DNA of 64,000 nt, from assembly GCF_036173125.1 (NCBI RefSeq), contig NZ_CP108054.1:6539001-6603000 (forward strand). Direction: 5' to 3'. The translations under genes and the position numbers were made by a program. Within the stretch, counting starts at the first letter, position 1, and each line of letters begins with the position of its first letter. Below the pieces are notes generated by a model. The model did no database searches. It worked only from the letters and a program-made list of their open reading frames with translations, and was not told the DNA's origin. Positions 54,283-62,321 of this stretch are shown here, in pieces. The stretch comes from Streptomyces sp. NBC_00286 (lineage in GTDB: Bacteria; Actinomycetota; Actinomycetes; Streptomycetales; Streptomycetaceae).

Positions 54283-56006
54283 GACTGCTGCGCCTTTCGC
54301 TCGGCGGGGGAGGGGGGCTGGGGAGGCGAGGGCTGCTTCGGGGGCGTACTCGCGTGTTGTACGGGGGCACCTGTCCCGTGTCGTGAAGAGGCGCCCGCCC
54401 TCTGTTGTGCGGGCGGGTGCGCTTGCTCTGCGGGCGTGCCTGCTGTCTGTTGTGCGGGCGGGTGCGCCTGTTCTGTGGGCGTGGTTGCTGCCGGTCGTAC
54501 GGACGTATTCGCCTGGTCTACGGGGGCATCCGCTGCCTGGCGCCCGGGCGCGCCCGTCCTCTGTCGTACGGGGGCGCTCGCCTCCGTTCGTGGGTGCGTG
54601 CCTGCTGCCTGTTGTGCGGGCGGGTGCGCCTGTTCTGAGGGCGTGGCCGCTGCCTGTCGTCCGGGCGCATTCGCCTGCTCTACGGGGGCATCCGCTGCCT
54701 GGCGCCCGGGCACACCCGTCCCCTGTCGTACGGGGGCGCTCGCCTCCTGTCGTGCGGGCGTGGCCGCTGCCTGGCGCCCGGGTGCACCCGCCCCCTGTCG
54801 TTCAGGCGCACCCGCCTGTCGCACGACCGTCTCGCCGACCGCGTACCGAGCCAGCGCCGGAAGCGGGGCAACGTCGCCGTCAGGTGTGCGGGTGATCAGG
54901 CCGAGCGCGGTCAGCTTGGCGAGCGCCTGCTCGGTGAGTTCCGCCTCAGCGCCCGGCTGCTTGGCGGACTTCGACCAGAAGCCGCCGTGTTCGGCGGCCA
55001 GTTCGCGCACCCTGCGTTCTAGGTCGGGTCGGGTCACCGGGCTGGCCGCGGATGCGAGGTGTTCGGCTAGGAGCAGGGTGACGTGGCCGTGGGTGCCCTG
55101 TTCGGGCATTCGTACGTCTGTCAGGTCGTCCTGGGGGTCGACCATGGCGATGCCCTCGGCCCGTACCTCCGCGACCAGGCCGGTCAGTTCGGTGATGCGT
55201 GCGGTGATGAAGGCGCGCTGGCGGGTCAGGTAGGCGAGCTCCTCGTCGGTCAGCTCGTCGTAGTACAGGACCGGGTCGTCCAGGAGCCGCCTAGTCAGCC
55301 TCTGGCGGATGGCGCGGAAGCGCAGGTCGTCGCTGTCCAGGGCGCTTTCGGCGGTCAGCTCGGCCAGCCGGTCCTCGAAGTCCTCGGCGGTGATCAGCGA
55401 CGGGCCCCGGCGGGCGGCGAGCAGCCCGGCCAGGACGCGGCGCTGGACGTCGTACAGCACGTCGCCCGCCCCGCTGACGTACGCGTCCTCGTCGCCGGCC
55501 ACCCGCCGCAGCACCCCGTACCGCATGAGGAGCCGTACCACCGCCGCCAGATCCAGCCGTTCGTCGCGCCGCTCGAGCGTGAACTCGATTCCGGCGGCGG
55601 CCAGTTGGGGATCGGCGGCGTCCAGGACGACCTGCTCGGCGAGCCGGCCGAGCGCGATCTGCGCCTCGCCCCGCTCCAGCGCGGCCAGCGCCAGGCACAG
55701 CAGCACATAGCGGCGGCGGGTGAAGGGCGCCCGGGCGCGGGCGGCCTCGCGGGCCGGATGGGTGGGGTCGGTCAGGGTGCCGGGTGTACGGCCCAGCCGG
55801 GCGGACTCTGCGTCCACGCGCAGGGCCCAGCCGGTGTTGCGGTCGAACCACTCGCGTAGTTCGGCGGCGTGTCGCCGCACCAGGCGCAACTCGTCGGCGT
55901 ACGGGCCGTGCGCGAGCAGCAGCGGCTCCTTCAGCAGGGCGCGGGCGGCCTTCTGGAACTCGGCGGCGCGCCGGCCGTCCAGCACCTCGCTCAAGGGCGT
56001 GCTCAT
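54279..56006 (-). CDS. jetB: Wadjet type II JetB (TIGR02678/DUF2398) with repeat tail
   Basis: A 575-residue protein. The first ~395 residues match the JetB family (kleisin partner; LLKEPLLLAHGPYADELRLV; RAPFTRRRYVLLCLALAAL; LLDDPVLYYDELTDEELAYL) with winged-helix parts. After VGETVVRQAG comes a ~175-residue tail of Ala, Pro, Gln and Arg repeats (units such as QAHPPAQQ, APGRQAADAPV, ASAPVRQ) that the family lacks. The start at ATG 56006 overlaps the jetA stop (ATGA) and has GGAGGAG upstream. Second gene of the operon. Confidence 0.9.
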   Translation of the reverse strand: MSTPLSEVLDGRRAAEFQKAARALLKEPLLLAHGPYADELRLVRRHAAELREWFDRNTGWALRVDAESARLGRTPGTLTDPTHPAREAARARAPFTRRRYVLLCLALAALERGEAQIALGRLAEQVVLDAADPQLAAAGIEFTLERRDERLDLAAVVRLLMRYGVLRRVAGDEDAYVSGAGDVLYDVQRRVLAGLLAARRGPSLITAEDFEDRLAELTAESALDSDDLRFRAIRQRLTRRLLDDPVLYYDELTDEELAYLTRQRAFITARITELTGLVAEVRAEGIAMVDPQDDLTDVRMPEQGTHGHVTLLLAEHLASAASPVTRPDLERRVRELAAEHGGFWSKSAKQPGAEAELTEQALAKLTALGLITRTPDGDVAPLPALARYAVGETVVRQAGAPERQGAGAPGRQAAATPARQEASAPVRQGTGVPGRQAADAPVEQANAPGRQAAATPSEQAHPPAQQAAGTHPRTEASAPVRQRTGAPGRQAADAPVDQANTSVRPAATTPTEQAHPPAQQTAGTPAEQAHPPAQQRAGASSRHGTGAPVQHASTPPKQPSPPQPPSPAERKAQQS

Positions 56007-57589
56007 CGCTCCTCCCACATCGGGGGGCTGGTCATGCGTATGCGTCCGGACCGGGTGAGATCGGTGATCTCGACCCGGTGGTCCGGGCCGCGGAAGACGC
56101 CGCCGGGTGTACGGATCTCAGCCGTCGTCCCGTCGGCCAGCGCCGTCAGCCGGATCTCCATCGAGCCGTCGTTGCTGGTCGCGACGGTCGACGTCATGCC
56201 GGGCCGCCAGGTGGCCAGGGCGTCCCCGAGCAGCCCCAGGAACAGGCCGAAGGCGGCCGGGTCGAGCTCGCCGAGCGCGGACAGCCGCGTGGTCCCGTTC
56301 GTCGCGAGGCGGGCCCGGGCGGCGGCGGTCTCCTCCGCCTGCCGGACGGCGATCTCCGCGAGGCGCCGCCGCTGCTCGGAGCGGTCCTGCACCTTGCGGG
56401 CCTTGCCGCGCCGTTCGTAACTGCCGGTGCGGCGCAGCTGCGGGCTGATCCGCAACGGCTCGGCCTCGGCCCACGGGGTGGACGCGGCGACCGGGTGGGC
56501 CGTGCGGCGCTCCAGGGTGTCGGCGTCGACGGTGAGGTGACGCGCGGGATACAGCCCGAAGGCGGCCCGCCACAGCCGATGCCGCGCCTCGTCGTCGGGC
56601 GCCTCGGCGAACCAGCGGGCCAGCGCCCGGAAGTCCGCCGAACGGTCCGAACGGCCGGCCCGCCGCTCGTTCAACTGCCGTACCACCGCGAGGAGTTGCG
56701 GAATCGCCGCCAGGGCACGGCCGCGCAGCAGGCGGGCCTGCGACTCCCGGCCGTCCGCGGACACGAACCAGGCGGCGAGCCCAGACCAGCGCGCCGCCCA
56801 CCGCTCGTACGCCTGCGCCTCGGCGCTCTCGGCCTCGTCCGGGGCGGCATCGGCCGCCTCACGGGCCGCCGCAAGCCGCAGCAGCACGCCCGCCCGGCCC
56901 TGGTCCTCCAGCTCGCCGATGAGCAGGGCGATCCGCCCGCCCAGGGTGATCAGGTCCTGGATGAACCGCTCCAGGTACTGAATCAGCCGGTCCTTGTAGG
57001 CGAGGAACACCTCGACCTCCACATCGTGCAGGTCGATGGTGCGCTGCAGCGAGCCCATGAACGCCCGCGCGTTCTCCGCCAGCGCACCGAACCGGCCGGT
57101 CAGCGCGGACAGCGCCAGATGCGCCTTGGCCGCGTCCGGCTCCTGTTCGCCCGCGATCACCAGCAGGGCCCGCAGCTGGGTGACGATGTCGTGCAGCGCG
57201 ACCGCCTGCAGCGCGCCGCGCCGGCCCAGCGCCTCGTCGTACGCGGTGAGCGCCTGCTCGGCGGCCTCACCCGCCTGGGTGAGCTGGTAGATGAAGCGCT
57301 TGCGGTAGAAGTCCTCGACCGCGGTGACCCGGGAGGTGTCCGGGTCCGCCCGCAGATTGCCCCACTCGACGAGACTGTCCAGGGCCTTGACCACGGTGTC
57401 CAGGTCGGCGGGCCGGTGCTCGGCGGGCAGTGCGCCGTGTACGTCCTCGGGCCGGAGGTGTACGGCGAAGCGTTCCTTGGCGGCCAGGAACGTACCCATG
57501 ACCCGGCGGTAAAGGGGCGCGTTGGGCACGGTGAGGTGGGCGAAGGGCGCGTACCCGGCCCGTGCCGGTCCGGAAGGCGTCGAGGTCAT
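56003..57589 (-). CDS. jetA: Wadjet type II JetA (TIGR02677/DUF2397)
   Basis: A 528-residue protein, first gene of the operon. N-terminal winged-helix segment (YRRVMGTFLAAKERFAVHLRPEDV; YRKRFIYQLTQAGEAAEQAL), a helical middle (DLHDVEVEVFLAYKDRLIQY) and C-terminal domain (NDGSMEIRLTALADGTTAEI). JetA is a non-SMC (kleisin-type) subunit holding the JetC heads. GGGGAG stands 13 bases before ATG 57589. The 264-base gap to the divergent kinase gene must hold the jet promoter. Confidence 0.9.
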   Translation of the reverse strand: MTSTPSGPARAGYAPFAHLTVPNAPLYRRVMGTFLAAKERFAVHLRPEDVHGALPAEHRPADLDTVVKALDSLVEWGNLRADPDTSRVTAVEDFYRKRFIYQLTQAGEAAEQALTAYDEALGRRGALQAVALHDIVTQLRALLVIAGEQEPDAAKAHLALSALTGRFGALAENARAFMGSLQRTIDLHDVEVEVFLAYKDRLIQYLERFIQDLITLGGRIALLIGELEDQGRAGVLLRLAAAREAADAAPDEAESAEAQAYERWAARWSGLAAWFVSADGRESQARLLRGRALAAIPQLLAVVRQLNERRAGRSDRSADFRALARWFAEAPDDEARHRLWRAAFGLYPARHLTVDADTLERRTAHPVAASTPWAEAEPLRISPQLRRTGSYERRGKARKVQDRSEQRRRLAEIAVRQAEETAAARARLATNGTTRLSALGELDPAAFGLFLGLLGDALATWRPGMTSTVATSNDGSMEIRLTALADGTTAEIRTPGGVFRGPDHRVEITDLTRSGRIRMTSPPMWEER

Positions 57590-57853
57590 CGTTCAGGCAT
57601 TCTCCCCGACGCGCCCGCCGTCCCGGCAACCGTGGCCGCAGATTCACACAGGGTCACACCCGATTTGCGATCTTCGTGGGTTCATCCTTCGCTGGAAGGG
57701 TCCGTTGGTATCCGGAGGGGATCGCGTGATCTCCGTCATCAGCCGTGGCCCGTGAGAGCGCGGGCGGCGTCGCGCATACGGGCCGGCCTGTGGACGTCTG
57801 CTCGGAGTCCCGGGCCCGCCATGCGGTCGGGCATCACATGTGGAGGCGGACGT

Positions 57854-60670
57854 ATGCAGCAACCCACAGACCCGTCGAGGCAGTACGCGGCCGACGACGA
57901 GGAACGGTTCCGGCTGCTGGCGAAGAACTCTCCGGACATGGTCTTCCGGCGGACGCTCGACGGTGTCTTCGCGGAGGTGTCCGCCGCGGGGCAGGCACTG
58001 CTCGGCCGACCCGTCGAGGACATCGTGGGGACCTCGATGGAGTCCTGGGTGCACCCGGGCGATGTGGACGACTTCGAGGGAGCGGAGCGCGACCTGCACC
58101 GTGACGGGCGGGTGGTGGTGTGTCTGCGGCTGCGGCGCGCCGACGGGGACTGGCTGTGGACGGAGACCACGTCCTGGGTCGTACGGGACGCGGCGGGCAA
58201 GCCCCTCGAAGTGCGGGGATTCATCCGCGAGGCGGAGGGACAGCGGCGCCGCGAGGAAGCGCTGCGGCTGCTCCAGGACCAGGCACGCTCGGTCATCGAG
58301 ACCGCCCGGGACGCCTTCGTCTCCATCGACGAGGAAGGCCTGGTCATCGACTGGAACCAGGCCGCGGAGAGGCTGTTCGGGTTCAGCCACCGCGAGGCGA
58401 TGGGACGCCCGCTGACGGAGACGATCATCCCCGAGCGATACCGCGCCGCACACACGGCCGGCCTACAGCGGGTGCTGGCCGGCGGGGAGACACATGTGAT
58501 GGGCCGCCGGATCCAACTCGAAGCCCTGCACCGGGACGGCCACGAGATACCGGTCGAACTGGAGGTGTGGCGGCTGAAGTCGGCGAAGGCGCGCTGCTTC
58601 AACGCCTTCGTCCGCGACATCAGCGAGCGCAAGCAGGCCGAAGCCGCCGTGGCGGAGGCCCGCGACCAGGCGATCGGCGCGTCCCAGGCGAAGTCCCAGT
58701 TCGTCGCCTCCATGAGCCATGAGATCCGTACGCCCATGAACGGGGTCCTCGGGCTCAGCAACCTGCTGCTGGACACCGCGCTGGACGCCGAGCAGCACCG
58801 CTACGCCGAGGGCATTCAGGCCGCCGGCTCGGCACTGCTGTCACTGATCAACGACATCCTGGACTTCTCCAAACTGGAGGCCGGCAGGCTCGAACTGGAC
58901 GAGGTCGCCTTCAGTCCCCAGTCGCTGGTGGAGGAGGTCACCTCGCTCGTGGCGCAGACCCCCCAGGCCCGCGGTCTTGAACTGCTCAGCGACTGCCATC
59001 CCGACCTGCCCGCGACGGTGCTCGGGGACGCCGGGCGGCTGCGGCAGATCCTGCTCAACCTGGCGTCCAACGCGGTGAAGTTCACCGAGTCCGGCGAGGT
59101 CGTCCTGCGGGCCTGCCCGGCCACCGACCGGCCCTCCGCGGCAAGCACGCCGTGGCTGCGCTTCGAGGTGTCCGACACGGGGATCGGTATCGCCGAGGCC
59201 GACCAGGAGCGCATGTTCGACGCGTTCTCCCAGGCGGACGCCTCCACCACCCGCCGCTACGGAGGCACCGGCCTCGGGCTGGCCATCTGCCGCAGGCTCA
59301 CCGAGGCCATGGGCGGCACCATCGGCGTCACCAGCCGACTCGGACAGGGCAGCACGTTCTACTTCACCGTGCCGGCCCGGACCCCTGATACGCCGCAGCA
59401 ACCCGCGGCGCCGGTCCAGCCCGTCGTGCTGCGCGGGCTGCGGGTGCTGGTCGTCGACGACAACGACACCAACCGGCTGATCCTCGACACCCAGCTGCGC
59501 AGATGGCACATGCAGCCGACCGCCGTCGCGGGCGGCCCGCAGGCCCTGGTGGCCCTGCACGAGGCGGCAGCCGCGGGACGCCCCTTCGACCTGGCCCTGC
59601 TGGACATGCATATGCCCGACATGGACGGCCTGGAACTCGCCCGCCGGATCACCACGGACCAGACCCTCTCCCGCGTACGGCTGCTGATGCTCAGCTCCAG
59701 CGCACCGCTGCCCGCCGCCGAGCTGACCGCGGCCGGTATCGCGAAGAGTCTGCCGAAGCCCGTTTCGCAGTCGCAGCTCGTGGACGCTCTGGTCGAACTC
59801 ATGAGCCAGAAGCCGTCGGTGGCCGTTTCCGCCCAGGCACTCGCACAGGCACCGGCACGGGCGCCGACCCCTTCCGCACCCCAGCCTGCCGACCGCGGCC
59901 ATCTGCTGCTGGTGGAGGACAACGAGATCAACCAGATGGTGGCGCAGGGCATGCTCACCAGCCTCGGCTACAGCCTCGACATCGCCGCCGACGGCATCCA
60001 GGCACTGCAACTGACCGAGGCGCACGCGAAACCCCGCTATCAGGCCGTACTGATGGACTGTCAGATGCCCCGGATGGACGGCTACAGCGCCACCCGGGAG
60101 CTGCGCCGCCGGGAACGCGGCAGCGGCCGTCATCTGCCGGTGATCGCCATGACCGCCAGCGCCATGTCCGAGGACCGGGAACGCTGTCTGGCCGCGGGCA
60201 TGGACGACTACATCTCCAAACCCGTCAGCGCCGACGAGCTGGAACGAGCGCTCGCCCGCTGGGTACACCCCACCGGCTCACAGGAGGACAGCGACGACCT
60301 GCGCGCCTCCCTCGAAGAGCGTCTGAACGAACTACGGGGCGCAGGCACCCCCGCCGAGCACGAACTGGTCAACCGTCTTGTGGACCACTTCCTCGTCCGG
60401 GCACCCGAGATGACCAGCGCCCTCTTCCACGCCCTTGACCACCACGACACCTCGGAGACCGCCGAGCAGGCCCACAGCCTCAAAGGCGCCGCCGGCAACA
60501 TGGGAGCCCGTAGCCTCGCCGCCTGCTGCGCGGAGCTGGAGGAGCAGGCCCGGGCCGGGGACTCCGCCCCCCTGGCCCAGATCGCGCCCCGGCTCCAGGA
60601 CGAACTGGACCGGACCTGCCTCATCCTCGAGGCCCTCCGCTCCCAGCCTCCGGGCCACGGAGGCGAATGA
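57854..60670 (+). CDS. BarA-like hybrid sensor histidine kinase with Hpt
   Basis: A 938-residue soluble phosphorelay protein: PAS about 15-120, PAS about 135-255, dimerisation/phosphoacceptor H289 in SHEIRTPMNG, ATPase about 395-520 with NAVKFT, DTGIGI and GGTGLGL boxes, receiver 1 with D584, receiver 2 with D735 and a C-terminal Hpt with H874 (AHSLKGAAGNMG). No membrane helix, so it senses a cytosolic signal. GGAGG 7 bases before ATG 57854 decides the start; a longer in-frame extension across jetA antisense was rejected. It overlaps the diguanylate cyclase gene by 4 bases. Such complete hybrids are uncommon in Streptomyces. Confidence 0.94.
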   Translation: MQQPTDPSRQYAADDEERFRLLAKNSPDMVFRRTLDGVFAEVSAAGQALLGRPVEDIVGTSMESWVHPGDVDDFEGAERDLHRDGRVVVCLRLRRADGDWLWTETTSWVVRDAAGKPLEVRGFIREAEGQRRREEALRLLQDQARSVIETARDAFVSIDEEGLVIDWNQAAERLFGFSHREAMGRPLTETIIPERYRAAHTAGLQRVLAGGETHVMGRRIQLEALHRDGHEIPVELEVWRLKSAKARCFNAFVRDISERKQAEAAVAEARDQAIGASQAKSQFVASMSHEIRTPMNGVLGLSNLLLDTALDAEQHRYAEGIQAAGSALLSLINDILDFSKLEAGRLELDEVAFSPQSLVEEVTSLVAQTPQARGLELLSDCHPDLPATVLGDAGRLRQILLNLASNAVKFTESGEVVLRACPATDRPSAASTPWLRFEVSDTGIGIAEADQERMFDAFSQADASTTRRYGGTGLGLAICRRLTEAMGGTIGVTSRLGQGSTFYFTVPARTPDTPQQPAAPVQPVVLRGLRVLVVDDNDTNRLILDTQLRRWHMQPTAVAGGPQALVALHEAAAAGRPFDLALLDMHMPDMDGLELARRITTDQTLSRVRLLMLSSSAPLPAAELTAAGIAKSLPKPVSQSQLVDALVELMSQKPSVAVSAQALAQAPARAPTPSAPQPADRGHLLLVEDNEINQMVAQGMLTSLGYSLDIAADGIQALQLTEAHAKPRYQAVLMDCQMPRMDGYSATRELRRRERGSGRHLPVIAMTASAMSEDRERCLAAGMDDYISKPVSADELERALARWVHPTGSQEDSDDLRASLEERLNELRGAGTPAEHELVNRLVDHFLVRAPEMTSALFHALDHHDTSETAEQAHSLKGAAGNMGARSLAACCAELEEQARAGDSAPLAQIAPRLQDELDRTCLILEALRSQPPGHGGE

Positions 60671-62232
60671 TGCTCCATCACCGCTCTCCGGCTCCCGGCG
60701 GCGGCAGGCAGGTACGCGCCGTGGGCAAGCTGCAGGCCTGGCTGCCCTCCCGCCGCGAGGCGGTGGCCTGGGCGTATGTGACAGCAGGGGTGGCCGTGAT
60801 CGTCACCTTCCTGGTCACCTCCTCCCCGGTGCGCTATCTGCTGCCCGTGCTGGTTTCTGCCTCGGTTGTGCCCGCGATCGCCGTGGGCGTGGCCAGGAAC
60901 AAGCCGTCGTCTCGCCTTCCGTGGTGGCTGTTCGCCGCGGGGATGGCACCGTTCGCGGCGGCGGACACGATCTGGGGTCTGTACCAGGTACGCGGCGACG
61001 AAGTCCCGTTCCCGGGCGTGGCCGACATGCTCTACCTGGGCAGCTATCTGTTGTTCACTGCGGGCCTGGTGGCGCTGGCCCGGCGGGAGGCGGGTCGTCT
61101 GCACTGGGCGGGCCTGCTGGACGCGGGCATCGTCACGCTCGGGTTCGCCACCCTGTTCTGGGCGTTCATCTTCGCCCCGTACCTGCGCAGCGAGCTGTCC
61201 GCATGGCCGCTCGCCGTCTCGATCGCCTATCCGGCCACCGACCTGTTGCTGCTGTCCGTGGCCGCGCGGCTGATGTTCACCACCGGCTCGCGCTCACCGT
61301 CGTTCCTGCTGTGCCTCGGATGGCTGGTCGTCCTGCTGGCCGCCGACGGCCTCTATTACGGGACGCAGGCGACGACCGGGACCGCGATCGCGGAGGACGT
61401 GTCCGAGGTGGGATGGATGCTTTCCGTCCTCCTGCTGGGGGCCGCGGCACTGCACTCCTCCCTCGCCCGGCCGGCTCTCGCGGCGGCGGCCCAGGAGAGG
61501 ATGCCGCGGCGCAGACTGTCGATCCTGATCGCGCTCATCCTGATGGGCCCACTCATCGTGCTGGCCAATGTCGGCGGCATCCGGGACCAGCCCGTGGACG
61601 TCACCGTGATCGTGGGCATGATGGCGGCCTTGTCACTGCTGCTGCTGTTGCGCGTCGCGTTCCTGGCTCAGTTCGCGCAGAGCCGGGCCATCGCCCTCGC
61701 CGCCTCACTGCGGGAACAGTCGGTGCTCCAGGAACAGCTGAGCCATCAGGCGACCCACGACCCGCTGACGGGTCTGGCCAACCGGGCGCTGCTGAACGAG
61801 CGCCTGGAGTCCGTACTCGGCCGGTGTTCCGACGATTGCGGCGCCGGACTGGTGATGCTCGATCTCGACGGCTTCAAGGAGGTCAACGACACGCTGGGAC
61901 ACCCGGTGGGCGACGAACTGCTGGTCGGCGTCGCACACCGGCTGGCGGGCAGGGTCCGCGACCAGGACCTCGTGGCCAGGCTCGGCGGCGACGAGTTCGC
62001 CCTCCTCGTGGAAGGCGTCGACGAGCGCACCCTGCACGACTACACGACGCGGCTCCTGGACGCCTTCACCGACCCGTTCATCCTCGCCCACGGCCATCCG
62101 GTCCAGGTGACCACCAGCATCGGAGCCCGCAGCATCACCAAGCCGACGGCGCCCACGGAAGCGCTCCGGGACGCCGACACGGCCTTGTACAGAGCGAAGA
62201 CGGCGGGCAAGAACCAGGCCGCTTTCTACTGA
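60667..62232 (+). CDS. Membrane diguanylate cyclase (GGDEF)
   Basis: A 521-residue enzyme making cyclic di-GMP. About nine N-terminal helices (residues 40-345) form a membrane sensory part; the GGDEF domain follows (HDPLTGLANRALLNERL, active site GGDEF 440-444). The inhibitory I-site RDQD at 431-434, five residues before it, is intact, so product inhibition is expected. No EAL domain. The ATG overlaps the kinase stop (ATGA), linking the phosphorelay to c-di-GMP, which controls development in Streptomyces. Confidence 0.93.
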   Translation: MMLHHRSPAPGGGRQVRAVGKLQAWLPSRREAVAWAYVTAGVAVIVTFLVTSSPVRYLLPVLVSASVVPAIAVGVARNKPSSRLPWWLFAAGMAPFAAADTIWGLYQVRGDEVPFPGVADMLYLGSYLLFTAGLVALARREAGRLHWAGLLDAGIVTLGFATLFWAFIFAPYLRSELSAWPLAVSIAYPATDLLLLSVAARLMFTTGSRSPSFLLCLGWLVVLLAADGLYYGTQATTGTAIAEDVSEVGWMLSVLLLGAAALHSSLARPALAAAAQERMPRRRLSILIALILMGPLIVLANVGGIRDQPVDVTVIVGMMAALSLLLLLRVAFLAQFAQSRAIALAASLREQSVLQEQLSHQATHDPLTGLANRALLNERLESVLGRCSDDCGAGLVMLDLDGFKEVNDTLGHPVGDELLVGVAHRLAGRVRDQDLVARLGGDEFALLVEGVDERTLHDYTTRLLDAFTDPFILAHGHPVQVTTSIGARSITKPTAPTEALRDADTALYRAKTAGKNQAAFY

Positions 62233-62250
62233 GGACCTCCGGCAGGGGCG

Positions 62251-62293
62251 CCGACGACCACGGACGCGGTACAGGCGCGCCCGTGGTCGTCGG
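62251..62293. terminator. Bidirectional terminator
   Basis: CCGACGACCACGG at 62251-62263 and exact complement at 62281-62293, between two convergent genes. Confidence 0.8.
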
Positions 62294-62321
62294 TGAACGT
62301 GACGATCTCGCTGCCGTATCT

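Noticed and set aside
55784..57853. In-frame upstream extension of the hybrid kinase to a 1628-residue frame
   Set aside because: It runs antisense through jetA and jetB and has no motif; the real start at 57854 has GGAGG at good spacing and the PAS domain follows directly.
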